Source of the DNA: Apostichopus japonicus
Lineage: Eukaryota; Echinodermata; Holothuroidea; Aspidochirotida; Stichopodidae
DNA length: 64,000 bases
NCBI RefSeq assembly: GCF_037975245.1
Contig: NC_092574.1
Span: 13,357,213-13,421,212 of the forward strand
Direction of reading: 5' to 3'
This document shows, one piece after another, positions 1 to 13,145 of the stretch. The notes beneath the pieces were generated by a model. That model worked only from the letters and a program-made list of their open reading frames with translations, was not told the origin of the DNA and ran no database searches. Both the position numbers and the translations under genes were made by a program. Each line of letters starts with the position of its first letter. Position 1 is the first letter of the stretch.

Positions 1-1846
1 ACTGTTCCCCAGCAATTGAAAAAAAGGTTGAAGAAACTTTCTTGGCTAGATTCCACTTGTATACATGGACAAAATGCTCATACATTAGCAATAGATAACT
101 GCTACTGTACACGGATACTCTGAAGTCTGAATTTCTTCCTTTAATAAAGAAATTGCCAGAAATCTGTGTTTTTGGCTCAAAACGACTATCTTGGAGGGAG
201 TTCTGGGGACATTGCTAGTGAGGAACAGGACAAAATTGTGACATGTGTCACATACAGCATGAGTATGCACTGTCATGGTATTTAAATAACACATTGGTGA
301 GATGTGTTGGTGGAAGGGAGATCTATTCAAATCACCCTTTGCTCATCGGCCGTGACTGTTCTCAACTTCTAACAAAACTAGGACAAAGGCTTGTTAAATT
401 TTTGAAATTAAAGTTCCTTATCTTTAAAGGTCTCTTCTTTCTTTCTTTGACTGTATTTACTGTTTATATCCCTCTTTTTCTCCCTTGTCTCTACCGGGCA
501 ACAAGCCACTGAAACAACAAGGCTCATCGGTAAAACATTTCCAGGCAGATGTTGTAAGACGAGAGGGAAAACGGATACGTGACAGTTGAGAAAGCTGATT
601 CGAAAATGCCTGCCGGAATATAATGCGACATTTGATGACACGACCAGGGACTCTGCCTGTCACATATAGAGGCCCAGAAAAAAATAAATGCAGAGATATA
701 CACTGCCTTTACTATAAGACATAGAGTACAAACAGGGGGTGAAATCCCTTTTGTACCAAAAAGTTGTGAAAGGAGAGAAAACGTGCAGACCAAATTTTTG
801 ATATACTGTAAGGCTTTTATCATTTTTGTGATAGAAAGTTGCAATTTAAAAAACCCTTTTGTAAAGAGGAATGAAGAGAAGCTATTTGCCCTTGAGACTA
901 TTTTTGAAAATTACTGACATAACATAAACATGAAATACAGCCTTTGAGTTGTTTGCATATTTTGAAGAAACGAGAAGAAGTAAAGATTAATGAGGAACGC
1001 TTAACTTCTCGAGAAATTTATTTAATATGTCATTGATATACAGTATATATCTCTTGACTATAGGATTCTGTGTTAAACTTTCAAACTGTGTAAAGAATTG
1101 TTCGCTGAAGTCGAAAACTGTGAGCTGTTGGGAAGAGGGTGACTGGCAATTTTGATTCGCTCTTTGCATGAGACTTCTACAATAAGGTATACATACAAAC
1201 ATATCAGAATGTGTCTAGGCAACACATGTCTATAATCATTAGGAAACTAGACTGAAGTCTATTAGAATGTCTTAGATTAATCCGCTGATATTTTGTTTTG
1301 ATCCAAAATCAAGTTTCTGGCAACATGAATTATTATCAACTAAAAAAAATGGGTAGATTGGCAACATGACAACAACACAGCCTGAGATAAAAATGTATCA
1401 AAAAAAAAAAAAAGAACTAAAAACAAACTGTCAGCTGTGTGTCCACTACTTGAACTGTATCCGGGACTTGAACCTAACAACTGAGATATTAAAATACATA
1501 TTAATTAAAGGTCAAGGTGAAACCATTCTTGTTGTCGGTAACATGAGACCACCTCGAAGTTGATAACTATCCTACTGTAGGTGTAAATGAACTGAGATCT
1601 CAAATTGAGTTGTCAATCTTTCGCAAAGACAGAGTTAAAACCTTGACAGAATCATGACCCGGTGTAGCGTTCACCACCCGAGGGCACCGAAATAAAATAC
1701 CTAAATCCGTCGAAAACAATGGTTGAGTGTTCCCACCAAGAAATTGATCGAAAATGTCTTTGAGCATAATCGTGTGCCTGAAATGGTATTTCAAAACCGC
1801 AGCTAAAGATCGTTTCTGTAAACCTAAACTTGTCCTGCAGTTCTTT
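1..1846. other. AT-rich non-coding stretch
   Basis: No convincing exon was seen on either strand. Short open frames are scattered, without supporting splice sites or recognisable motifs. The stretch lies downstream (minus-strand sense) of the nocturnin-like exon at 3746-3954, so it may be intron of that gene. I looked here for its catalytic exon and did not find one. Confidence 0.5.
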
Positions 1847-2150
1847 AAAGGTCTACGGACACCTGTAGCTAATTTGTCCCATATTTAGTACATATTGTGT
1901 GTGTGTGATAATCTCATTCAAAATCTGTTAAAAGTTTGCAAAATGCTCTTTTCGTTTCCAAGATAAACACATTTGAAGTTTGGATAAATCTGGCAAAACT
2001 CATTAAATATGTCAAAGTTTGACAACTGGTATTGTGCTCATCAAAATTCATTATTTTAGTCCTTAATAAATTACCCCCTTATTACACAGCCACATATATC
2101 ATTTGAATAATGTGATGTTCTTCCTTTCAATGAAGACCAAAATAAAAATT
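1847..2150 (+). repeat. Dispersed interspersed repeat, copy 1 (about 300 bp)
   Basis: This segment reappears in reverse complement at about 32385-32697. Shared blocks include AATTTGTCCCATATT near the start, TGATAATCTCATTCAAAATC in the middle, and CATTTGAATAATGTGATGTTC near the end, in the same order and similar spacing. Two copies in 64 kb with this colinearity indicate an interspersed repeat. No coding capacity, terminal inverted repeat or clear target duplication was found, so its class is unknown. Confidence 0.7.
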
Positions 2151-3745
2151 GCTTCTGGCCACAAATTTGCCTATGATAACTTGCAATAGCAACAACACTA
2201 TACTTAAAATGTATACATGATTTGCATGCAGATGTAATCCCATATTCTCATAATTAAACTGAGTTTGATACGTAAACCATTTGCCTAACGGTGACGTAAA
2301 CTGTTGTCCTTAAGATGTGACATGACATCACATCTACGGCAACCTTGTACACTAAAGAAAGATATTTGCAGGAATTCTTCCCGGTTCACAAAAAAAAAAA
2401 AAAAAACTGGTATGAAATTAATATTGGATCATTTATGGAAAGTACATTTATGGTTCACATATATGTTATCTGCTGTCCATAGAAGTTATGTAGGCTGGCA
2501 TCATGATATGAACTTTATAGGGATTAAATTCAGACTGACAAACTGCTTAAAATATACTTCATATAGATATATATGTATCATATTTTCTTTTATTTTGTTG
2601 CTGACTTCAGTTTCTGGATGCAGGACGCAGGAGTCCAGGAAGGAGCCTGAAAACCTTGACGATCAGTATAACATGAACAAGATCGAGCCGAGTTGTCGGG
2701 TTCACAACCTGGGGCTGTGAAACACGATATTACTAAAGACCAATGAATGTGAGTCAGCGATACTGTCGAGTGTTTGAACCGAGACATTGATAGGACAAGG
2801 GGCCCCCTTTCCCCCCCCCATGCTCCTTGTAGAATTAATGGGCGTTAAATTCACAGAACACGCTGCCTTTGCAAATGACATTAAAACCTGGATGTCGTGA
2901 TCTGACCTGTGCAGACGCTGTCATGAAAGTCTCCGATGTGCTGAACCGTGACAAATAGACATAACTCCGTCAGCAAAGTGTTATGTTCGGCTGGCAACTT
3001 GATCTGCCAAGGGACGTACTACATTATATCTATGATCTTAACATGAATCACAAATGATCATACTCAATGATCCCTAGAGCTTTCACTTCAGTCAAAGATT
3101 GCTCAAACTTTAAGAAATAATGCATATTTTCAAATACAAAACATATTCTAAATATGTTTTGGAGGAAAGTGCAACATTGTAAGCTAAAGAATTTGCAATT
3201 AAATGACAGATTGGGGAGATATTGAATTCAACACAGAATTCTGGTCTAAAAAAGCAATTTGAAGGCTTCCGGTAAAGTAACAACCTTCCACAAACTTTGC
3301 ATTGCAAGCTTGAGGAAATGTTTTGGCCAGAACAAGAAGAGTCTGATAAAAAATACTCCAGGAATACCATCCTGTGCTTTACCAATCCAGTTTGATATCC
3401 AGCTCCAAAATGGTGGACCAAGAAAACAAACAAAGAATCATGGTTACCAGAGGTCCCTACAATCCAGTACCAAAAAAATATTTTCCAAATCTTCTGAATG
3501 ATAGATTCAAAAAAAAGGAAGAGGGCAGTGACCTGACAGAGGGTCATCGAGGGCGCAGTGCAAGAATACGTTAACACCAGTTTGAAGACTGGATCGATGG
3601 AAGTGTGTAAATTTTGGAGACCGGTAATCAAAGAGAGGAATGGAGTAAAATCGTCGTCTACACATGAGACATTTCTTTCTGCACCTCCCAGCTTCGTCCA
3701 AACAACGGACATTCTTTTTACTTTTGAAGGAAGGTCAATCCTTAC
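2151..3745. other. Presumed intron or intergenic DNA next to the nocturnin-like exon
   Basis: The stretch contains poly-A runs near 2390 and 1390, a poly-C patch near 2812, and several short open frames on both strands. The longest (minus, 3110-3760, 216 codons) begins inside the nocturnin-like exon in a different frame and runs through its splice donor. It matches no family I know and is probably fortuitous. Confidence 0.4.
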
Positions 3746-3954
3746 CGTCAGCAAGGGCATTCCAAGTCATCAAGCGGATTGTCTTCCCCTCCGACTCCTC
3801 CACCGATGACGGACATACGTCGACGAAGCTCCTGTTCAGTAGAGGCGGGCGGTCCTGGAAGGCTAGCTGACAGAGATGGAGAAGCTCCTCCCGAGAAGAC
3901 GCCTGGAACGGATCTACAGCTGGCATGGTGATGGAATGTCTCCTGGACGAAACT
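3746..3954 (-). CDS. NOCT: Nocturnin-like exon (EEP/CCR4-type phosphatase or deadenylase family), partial gene
   Basis: Nocturnin is a metal-dependent endonuclease/exonuclease/phosphatase-fold enzyme linked to circadian metabolism. Vertebrate forms dephosphorylate NADP(H), and the family was first described as deadenylases. What is seen is a minus-strand frame from ATG at 3926. It contains REELLHLCQLAFQDRPPLL, then RSFVDV, then IRLMTWNALAD. From memory this matches, in order, the region just before and at the first catalytic motif of animal nocturnins (KELLEECRAVL, RPP, FVDL, IRVMQWNILAQ). The Asn of the WN-x-LA motif is the metal-binding residue. Immediately afterwards comes G|GTAAG (donor at 3745/3746), at about the point where I recall the vertebrate gene also being interrupted. 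A pyrimidine-rich acceptor ending CCAG lies at 3955-3958, so the exon may begin at 3954 in the same frame rather than at the ATG. The large catalytic exon is absent from 1-3745, so it lies beyond the left edge or is lost. Another CCR4-like relative is possible. Confidence 0.62.
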
Positions 3955-4199
3955 CTGGAAGGACGACAAATAAAACGAACTGTTTCAGGGAGGCCAAGTT
4001 TATTTCAGTTTAGAATGGCTATTAGCCATTGCCCAGGAAAAGAGACTTCACCATCATATGTCAAATTTGACATCCATCGTACCGTCCACACGTTTTGTGA
4101 GGCTGAGGCATTAGCAATTATGGCGGCCAAAGCACTATTTGAGATGAGTTTTATAAATTCCTCAAAGTGTGTGTTGTAATAACGGTGGAAATCTATCTA

Positions 4200-7100
4200 T
4201 ACAGTTAGCAATATGTAAATACCATAGACTTGACATGTAGAAAATAGCAGAGGAGAATCCTTTATAAGAAGGCTTAGTGTTGGAAACTGACGTTTATCTC
4301 AAAAGGAAATATTCTGCAACAATGTACCAATATTTTATCGTACCTCCTTTAGCTCTATCGACAATTTTTTTCCAACTAACACCCAAATGGTTCTGACATG
4401 TCCAAATCCATCACATAGTATTTATGCTAACACAATTCGCAACTATATCTATGACTTTACTGGCCCCCCATTTACAGGCACCTGGGTGAAGCGAGGCAAT
4501 GTAGATTAATTTGCCTTGCCCAAGGACACAGTTTAATATTTAATCTCTCCAATTCTCTTACTTCTTAGATCATAAGTCCATTGCCATGGACATTTGACCA
4601 CAATGCTTTCAATGTGACAAACTAGCAGCCACCTTACATGATTAAATTGAATATTCTTGCAAATGGAATACACTTTTGAGTGCATTAATGTTAGCTGCTT
4701 ATGTGTGGTTGCCAATCTTCAGTTATTTCATCAAATGTATCATGTATTATCACCTTGAAGTAAGATTAGATAATATCAATCTATAATAATCCTCTTACAT
4801 TTTGTCATCAAATGGATTAAAAAAAAATATAATACTAATTAATGACTCCATGCCTTGCCAAAAAAATGATTTCATACAAAAATTTTTGACATCAAAACAC
4901 TTTTTTACATTTCATGCAAAATGGGCCAAAATATATGAAAACATTCAAATGTGTTCAACTTATTTCTTTATTACTTGAATAAACCTTGACTACACAATCC
5001 AATTAATTACATTTTTTTAATGTGTTTTAGTACTTGAATGCCATCAAAATATTGACTATATAATCAAAACTAAAATCTCTTTGCCGAAGAACGGTTCATG
5101 ACATGAAACACTTCGTCAGATATTGAAGATGAAAGCTAACAAATTTGATCCCTTCTCTTTTAAGTACTTTTTTACCCTCACAGTTGTCAGCTACTTGCTT
5201 ATCCTTCGTCAGGGCTTATACTGCACACTTCTGACCATCACACCACTCGTAACAATAAAGTCTGGACTGCTCTTATAAGACTTTACTGCCCTTTTACTGA
5301 ACAGTTGCTTTTCTCATACGGTAGAACAAGAAGCTGTTTACACATCAAAAATTATACAAAATTGGGTTAAATGATAAATATCTTACGTTACAAAATATTA
5401 TATAGTCAATATTTTACCTTTGCAAAAAATGAGAAAACCCCCTCAGAATTGGGAAGAGTATACCACGATAAATAGCCTTCAGAGTAGTTTCCATGCTGAA
5501 AAAAAGAAAATTGTAAAAAGTGGTCTGTCTACTCGTAATAAATTCCAAACTACGGCATAATTGAAGGACTAATTGTAATACCCAATCCCTCTGGGAGACT
5601 GCCACTTGAGTAAGACCTCCCCTTTATTGAGCAAGTAGCCTCTTACAGGCAATCATGCATTGAGCTTTAAGAACAAGGTTACAGTACTACTAATGGAGAA
5701 ACAGGTAGAAACAGAATCGTTGAGAGAAGGTTCGACCAAGGGATTGTGTTTAGGCACTGACCAATATTTTATTACATTAAGTTAAACAATACTTCAGTGA
5801 AATAAAGAGGCCACAAGAGTATCAGCTACACTACACTTAAAGTAAAAGCGGTACTTTTTGCCGTCATTTTGTTCCTTTCTGAAACTTTCTGAAATTGTGG
5901 TCTGAAAATACAGATGCAGTCCATTTACAGTAGCTTGACTTTTAAATTTTCAGGTGATGTAGATAATGTCATCAAAATTGGAAGAATTTTTTTTGTCACA
6001 ATCTGACGAATGACAGTAAAATGAAAGTGTACCTTGGAGAGAATTTTTGAGATACCAATGGAATCATTAAATAAATTTATTAAAATGATCTTGGTAATTT
6101 TGATATTTTTAGTATAAAATATGTACTTGGCGGGTTTTGGCCAAATTTCTTGAAACAAGCAACGAACAGTACAGTGCACCTACACAGGTCTGTAGATTTT
6201 ATCCTCAGTATTATTTAATTGCCTCTCTGGACATAATTTTTTTTTCCATTTCTGGTTGCAAACGAAGCTTTATGATACTAAACACACCTTACAATCACTC
6301 AATACCATGAATCATCCCCAAGCAAAAGTAAATCAGTTCTTAATTGATTTTTAAAATGGTGACAATAAGAATTAAGATATGAGAGATACATTTGACTGCA
6401 AAATGCAGTAAGTAAAAGTTTTAATAGAAACTGATACAAAACGAAAAATGACACAGCAAAGCCGATAGTGTACGGTACCGTACTTAGTATTATGTAAATA
6501 CATTATATATTCATAACTGAACAACTCCCGTGAGCATTGCATGGCCTTTTATGTATTGGTTGTAAATTAATAAGAGTAAACTTTATGGTAGGATGTTATG
6601 CCAGGGACTTCTAAAGACTCAACTGGGACACTCTCAGGGGGTACTTAACCAGATCCTTAGAATAATGAAGTACACTTAAAACAAGGGCTATGTTGAATAA
6701 TGATGTGCAAATAATGATTGGAAAAGTTCAATATCACAAAGTACAACATTCGGTATTTCAGAACATAAGAGATTTACAGTACTTTGTCAAGTTCCTGATG
6801 ATTCTTAATTATCTATATTTTTTGATACAGCGGACTTTTGATTTTTGATCTCTACGACATGTAGTACTGTTGATATCACAATTACAAAAAAAATACTTTA
6901 AAACCAAGAGAAAATAAAATAAAGGTCATAAAAGACAACTTCTATTATATAAACAAATGAACCATTTGCAGGCAGACTGAAATCAATTTGTCATGTTAAT
7001 TTATTTATACAAAATTTAATGTAATTGTGTTTTGTGAAGTAATAATGCAGGGTTAAGTCATTTTGCTATTCAGCAGCGCCTAAAACATCTTCACTGTGTT

Positions 7101-7787
7101 ACGATTTTATGTACACTGTAATGTAAAATCAGTCGACTGTGCAAAGTAAGTTTACTATGACGAGTTATATACACATATATCAGCTGATTGTGGCAACATC
7201 TCTGCTGCTTTATTACTACAGTAAGTTAAATCCAACTAGGGCCTAGTCCTACAGTCAATGTTAAGTTAATTATGTACACGCAACACATGTTACATAAATG
7301 TTATGGCTGGAGCCCATAACTTCTTTCACATTTGAGTATCGGATCTGAACAAAGCAGTTGTCCTATTGTGGATGGAAGGGATTGATAAGTTACGAGTATA
7401 TATATTTCTCAGCTATTACGTGAATATTGACCTGTCTAGAAGTGACATGCATAGTGTCTCACTTTCAACGGCATACACAACAAAGTTTGATATGTACTAC
7501 AGTATAAATTCCAGTGTACAGTAGAAATAGTAATTGTAGTATACTGTAATAACTCATTTGGTTCTCATTGGTTTTATTTCATTTTTCCTACTTTATCTTT
7601 CTTTGTTTTTCATTTGGTCGCTACTCAATGAACTTTTCTTAGTTCTCTAGTGTCCTGTTTATACTATTGTACATTTTTATTGTAAGCATGCATAGACGAT
7701 ATAAATGAAATGAAATGAAAAATAGCAACTGTAGTTTCTATGACCAAATGCCCTCAATTTTAGACAATACTACTGCACAATACACTG
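4200..7787. other. AT-rich intergenic DNA
   Basis: I see no exon with splice support and no recognisable transposon ends. Open frames here are under 90 codons, low in complexity and without family motifs. The upstream part of the minus-strand nocturnin-like gene (first exons, promoter) could lie here, but I cannot point to it. Confidence 0.5.
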
Positions 7788-7845
7788 TGTATATGTGTGT
7801 GTGTGTGTATATCAATATATATATATATATGTGTGTGTGTGTGTT
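7788..7845. repeat. Compound (TG)n/(TA)n microsatellite
   Basis: Alternating TG and TA dinucleotides, interrupted once by TATCAATA, are read directly from the sequence. Such purine-pyrimidine alternation is prone to slippage and can adopt Z-DNA-like structure. Confidence 0.95.
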
Positions 7846-7979
7846 GTCTCAGTCTTTTGTACAGTAGCCTGGGTACTGCCAGAGATATGTGCAAGGTCAA
7901 CATGAACAAGCAATTTGGAGATTTTTATATTTCTGTCGCCTTTTGAAAAGGCTTGATCTTGAGAGTCTAAACCAATGCT

Positions 7980-9961
7980 TTATATCTCATCAAAATTAAG
8001 ATAAGTTGATCAATTGGCATATATATCCTAAGTCTGTGATGGTTAATTGTGGGGGAGTGTCTTCACAAACTGTTGCTCCCCTCCTCCCTACCTTCATACT
8101 TAAATTTACAGTTTGTCTGCAAAATAATTGTGCTGCCGGTGAAATATTTTTTCATTCTCCGCAAAACAAACATCTACTACCATTGGATTCAGGGTTGGTG
8201 GCTTTATATCAAACTGATTTAAATCTTGACTTTTATCAGTCTTCAACATGCTTATTCTCAATTTTTTATATTTATAATTAAAGCCTCATTTTGCATTCAG
8301 AGGCTACCGTCTAAATAATCTTTTTCTCTGCACTATTGTGTACGACTTAATAGGACAGTGTACATTTTGCCACGATTTGGGCATATTCACTGAGTTCGAG
8401 GAAGTGGAAAAAGTTGGGCAATAACATCGCCTTTGTTTATAATTCAAAATATTTTCCGGACACATAGACCAGCAGTTCATATAACAGTTAATACATAAGT
8501 ATTAATAGCAAAGGCTAACAAACTGGATACCCACAGTTACATTAAATACAGTGTCCAGCACTGCTATACCACTAGAGGGTATGTGCTCAGTCTTTCCACT
8601 GGCCTGCAACATGGGAAAATAATACCCTATAGGCCAACCAATATACTGTTGAAATGGAATTATAATCTGAAATAGCAAAGCCAAATGCAAACCATTACTG
8701 TCTTAAGGAACTTAGGCCTTATCATCCTATAGGGCATTCCTGCAAAAAGACATGGCAGTTTGTTGGCCTGCAGAAAATTTTGTTATTGAGTTAGGTCAAG
8801 CACATTTATAAATATGTCATAATTAATAAGCCTGTAGGGTTAAGTAGGTTCCGTCCATAAGTAATATTATTGTAATCCTGAGTATAGCGAAGCTTATGTA
8901 ATCCTCAGTAAGTAATACTAGGTATATTGTACGCTATTGGTAATCTACACATGCTGGATATCATCTGTCTCTCTGACAGATAAGAGAAATATAGATCAGT
9001 AGAGCAGACACTTCCATTGTGTGAAGATGTGGTTCTGGTGAGTGCCGACTCTACAATGTCAGATATGAGGCCTAGCTTATACTATTATAGCTACAAATTG
9101 ACTTTCTTAATAGTTTTACCTTGTTCCTAAGCTCTTTCAATAATTACATTCTTTTTAAACTAATACGGTACTGTATTACTGGTTCAAGTTACTGGGAAAC
9201 ACTATGATCCATGTTAATTTGAGCGAGTTATGGTACAGCTGCCTGGGCCTTCGTTACAAAATACAAGTTTAGTACAGAATATGCTGGCCTAGCCTACAAT
9301 CTAAATCGGTACTCGATACCTTTGTCCTTACTCGTAACGACTAGGCAATAATAATCAAAAACCGTTAATGACAAACCATTGAAAGGTCGTGCACACATTT
9401 TATGATTAAAATACAGTGGGCGAATGTGTTTACGTTGGTCAAAATAGTTGAAGTTTTCTATATGCAAAATTGATGGATGTGCATCATGTGCGATTTCAAT
9501 TCCTACTTGGTGCCGACTTATATAAGACAACACAATATTGCATGCGTACTTACGTGTGGAAAATCCCCATTCCGCGACACATGCACAGATGTCACGAACA
9601 GCTTACGTAAGCGATTGCGTAACTTTGTTAACTGACGGAAAGCACTACACAATTTGTGGCAAATTGTACGCAGGTCCTTGGTCCTAAGGGACCAGACGAC
9701 GTACCTAGTGACGCTGTTATGCGGCCGTCAAAATCGTCAATCCATGTTTGTATTTCGAAAACGTTAATGCTTATTAAACGGTCACGTATTGAAATGAGTG
9801 CTAATGAGTGAAATATGTGTATACATTTTTTATTTTGCGTGCCGTAAAAATATTAATATTCATTGGACGTCACATGCACACAATGTCGGAACCAACTCGT
9901 TTGCCAGCGGGACAATATACTATAAACCATCGTTGCAAAAGTGGGTGTTATCGGGACGTAT
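7980..9961. other. Intergenic DNA, nothing recognisable
   Basis: Both strands show only short open frames. None has flanking splice consensus or protein motifs. No repeat pair shared with other parts of the window was noticed. Confidence 0.4.
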
Positions 9962-11733
9962 CAGGCGCGTATCCAGGATTTTCTAACCCGGGGGGCGCGA
10001 ATTACTATCTAAGCGGAGCGCCACCATCGGTTGGCGCGGAGCGTACAAGAAAATTTCTGGTTTTGATACCCCCCAGATCACCGGAAATGGCACTTCTCGG
10101 GCTTGAAAATGAGCAACCAGATGTAGACTTTTGCCTGAGAACCAAGTATTTCCCAAAAGTTTTTTTTTTTCCATCCATAACCTTTTTGAAGATTGTCACC
10201 AGTCACACATCATGTTCGACCTGATTGCATGTCCTATGGATCATTGCTTTTGTAGGTTATTCTACGTCACGGCCCACAATATCCGAAAGCCCCACTTTTG
10301 AAGGTTTTAAGCCCATTACTTGTTGAGAATTTGAAAATTCACTTTTCTCGTGAATAAAATCACTTGAAAACATACCCATAATGTTGCAGAAAATTCAATC
10401 TATAGACAACCAATATAGAAAAACCTCCTTGAACCCCTAACAGACAGGTGAAAATTGAACGAGTAGAGGAAAGTATGATGAAGAATGTTGGTGAGGAAAT
10501 TTTGGAAAATTCCGACACAGTTAATTTATTGGTGTAGAAATATTGCAACCTCTTATACTGGTTTTTACAAAACTTGGTTGAAGGAAGAGAAAAATAGCAG
10601 ATATTTCCGATATCAGGTATATCGAACCGAACACTACACACATAGGCGTAGGTCCCGTAGGAGGCGGGGGCTGCAGCCCCCCCCCCCCCCAATTGTTTTC
10701 CCATTTTTTTTTGTGCACCTACTGAAAGAAAAATAAATAGCAATGAATAGCTTAAAATGATCTCCTTGGTAATTTAAATAAAGTTGTAAGCTTGGCCGAC
10801 ATTACTACTGTAAAAGAGAGTTTTGACATAAATGGATCTGTATGGTTTTTCTCCATCTACATAAGACATTTGGTTGTTTACATTAGCATCCGGCGGTATA
10901 CTGTGCAACTTTGACCTACCGTGCGGTAGACGATGCCATACAATGTAATGACCGATCTTGCCTATATGATATTGGCATCGATATGTTGGATGTTGGAAAT
11001 CCAATCTGGCTCCTACGCCTTTGACTACACACATTGACAGTTTTTGAGGCTGTACATCGTGGAACATGCATTTCAATGCTCATTGATATGATGTTATATC
11101 TGCTCTTTGCTTTACAAATTCGAACAGGCGTGTAGCGAGTAATTGCCAAGGGAGGGCGAAGCCTGTAGGCAAACTATCTAAGCGAAGCGCCACCATGGGT
11201 TGGCGCGAAGCGTACAAGAAAAATTTTGGCCGAAAATGCCTCCCAGATCGCTGGAAATGACACTTCCCAGGCCTTGTAAGTTGCATCTAAGCATTGTCTA
11301 TTTTGAAATTACTAGCGATGTCATAAAGAAAATTTGCTCGGGGGGGGGGCGATCGCCCCCTTCCCGAAATGCGTTATATTCCCCGACGACTCGGTCGATT
11401 TCAAGTACATAAGTGAGAGAGGAAAAACGGAAACGTCAAAAATGGAGTTGTCGGGGTAAGGGGTAGGGTGAGGCGCACACCCCCTCCGTAATCCTTGATC
11501 TGTCACTGGCTACCCTGTGTATATAATAGGGATCTAATTCTCTTCCCGAGGTCTTGGCTATCTTCTACTCCCTCCTTTTCTCCTTTTTCCCTCTTTTTTC
11601 TTTTTCTTTTCCCTTCCTTCCTCTCCTCCTTTTCTTTTTTCCCCTCCTTTTCCCTTTTTTCTTCTTTTTTTTCTCTCCTCTTTTCCTTACCCGGGGGGCG
11701 GGCGCCCCCAACGCCCCCCTGGATACGCACCTG
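9962..11733. mobile_element. Composite hAT-like MITE region with terminal inverted repeats
   Basis: The left end reads CAGGCGCGTATCC and the right end GGATACGCACCTG, inverted repeats matching at 12 of 13 bases. Inside are a complete 383-bp MITE (10641-11023), two copies of a conserved subterminal block (about 9999-10055 and 11176-11225), and further transposon-like ends (near 11127 and 11506). The flanks share only CGTAT, not a full 8-bp duplication, and CGTAT also occurs inside the terminus. The two outer ends may therefore belong to different, overlapping insertions. No transposase frame is present. Confidence 0.5.
10641..11023 (-). mobile_element. CATAGGCG-family MITE (hAT-like), complete copy with 8-bp TSD
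   Basis: The ends are CATAGGCGTAGG and, inverted, CAAAGGCGTAGGAGCC. They are flanked by a perfect direct repeat ACTACACA (10633-10640 and 11024-11031). An 8-bp target duplication is the hallmark of hAT transposons. Internally GCACCTACTGAAAGAAAAAT is the reverse complement of the same stretch in the copy at 19388-19754, which fixes the orientation and the family. The central part has diverged from the other copies. There is no coding capacity. Confidence 0.85.
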
Positions 11734-11734
11734 C

Positions 11735-12952
11735 GTATGGTATAACTCTGTCAAGTTACGCTATCTAGAAAAATTGTCAGAGTTGAGTTGCTGTTTTTGT
11801 GCTTGACAACGCATATGACAACATATTCGTCTGGTTAATGTGTTACCCTACTTATAATGTTACGGAGCTATACTACAATAATTAAAGGTCATCAGTGGAT
11901 CATGTCCCACTTGTACGTCGCCGGTTTGCTTTATTTTGAACTATACCATTCGATAATAGGTTGGCGTCGAGATTAACATTGGTACAAGTTCGACATAGGT
12001 TAGGGATTAATAATAATATAAGTAATACTTATTTACGATATTAAAATACGTTGATAGTAAGTCTCGTGATAATACGACTATTTTAGACTCTACACAAATA
12101 CAAAACACCGCACTTGATAGTTAGAAGTTATTCCCGGCCAATGAATGAGGATTATAAAATGAAGACAATTAAATATCCCGTATATATGCTCGTTGAAATT
12201 TTTAGCATATGTGACCATTATTTGATATTTTTTATTTGATTATTAGCATATTTACATTGTTATTCACTGGGAGTATAAGGGGAAGGTGGGGGGGGGGGTA
12301 CGAAGTCACCGAAACTACAATTTTTAAAAGCAAAAAGGAAACAAAAAAAGAGGAAAAAAAAGAAAAGGGACTGAGTCAGAAAGAGGAATTGCTATAAAAT
12401 TTCTCAGGTCCCGGTGAGGGTCCTGACCAGAGGGCAAAGTCATAGGCAGCTACAGTGCTTTTATAGTCTTGTAAGTCGTAGCGAGGGTAAAGCACAGAAA
12501 TACACGTGGGGAGGATTTTAATTGCTGGGTCACATTGGGTCTCTTGCGAAAAGTCTTTGTATAATAATTGAATAATCGTATAAGTGGATGAATTCGAATT
12601 GCAAAGTCAGTTTGGTTTGAGAAATATGAGCAATTACCGTTTGCCACAAACATTTTGTTGTTTGCTTTTGCTTTTTATACTTCTAGATCCCCCCCCCCCT
12701 CCCCCGGCCCTTGCTATTTTCTTGAGAGACCTCAAATGTGACCCTTTCACAAATTAGAAGAGCCCATTTATGCCCCCTCCAAATGTTCCCTGTGATTGAA
12801 GAGTGTCCTTTTTGTGAGTTAAAACTTGCCTTTATGTTTAGAAGAAAAAAAGTAATTTATAGGTGCCAGTTTTTGTTGAAATCTTGGCCATTACTGTTCG
12901 TAAAAGGCAAAACAATCTGGTTGGCCTATATATACATGGAAATATAATCTGT
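11735..12952. other. Intergenic DNA with poly-G/poly-C tracts
   Basis: Poly-G near 12288-12298 and poly-C near 12687-12696 are the only distinct features. No coding sequence is supported. Confidence 0.45.
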
Positions 12953-13145
12953 TAAAGGATTGGTTCAGTTGTCATACATGTTTATGTTATATGAAAGAGG
13001 ACAATAAAAGAAACACAATGGTGAAAAATCTGTTTAAATATATTTTTCGGTTAAAGAGATATTCAATTGCAAAGTTTTATCAGATTGTGTAGAAACTGCT
13101 GAAATCTGACTAGCTGTGATGTCACATCCTCACATTCCTGAAAAG
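12953..13145 (+). repeat. Solo arm of the GGATTGGTTCAG fold-back element
   Basis: The segment starts TTAAAGGATTGGTTCAG and runs to CACATCCTCACATTCCTG. It is nearly identical, in reverse complement, to the right arm (about 22245-22433) of the fold-back element at 21862-22433. Only one arm is present here, so it is either a truncated copy or a solo arm left by deletion or recombination. Confidence 0.8.

Noticed and set aside
3110-3760. 216-codon minus-strand open frame overlapping the nocturnin-like exon
   Set aside because: It starts inside that exon in another frame and reads through its splice donor. It is rich in Phe/Cys/Ile and shows no domain. Plus-strand frames over the same span are equally open.
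11495-11806. Phe/Ser-rich and Lys/Glu-rich open frames
   Set aside because: They come from a T/C-rich tract inside the composite MITE region.
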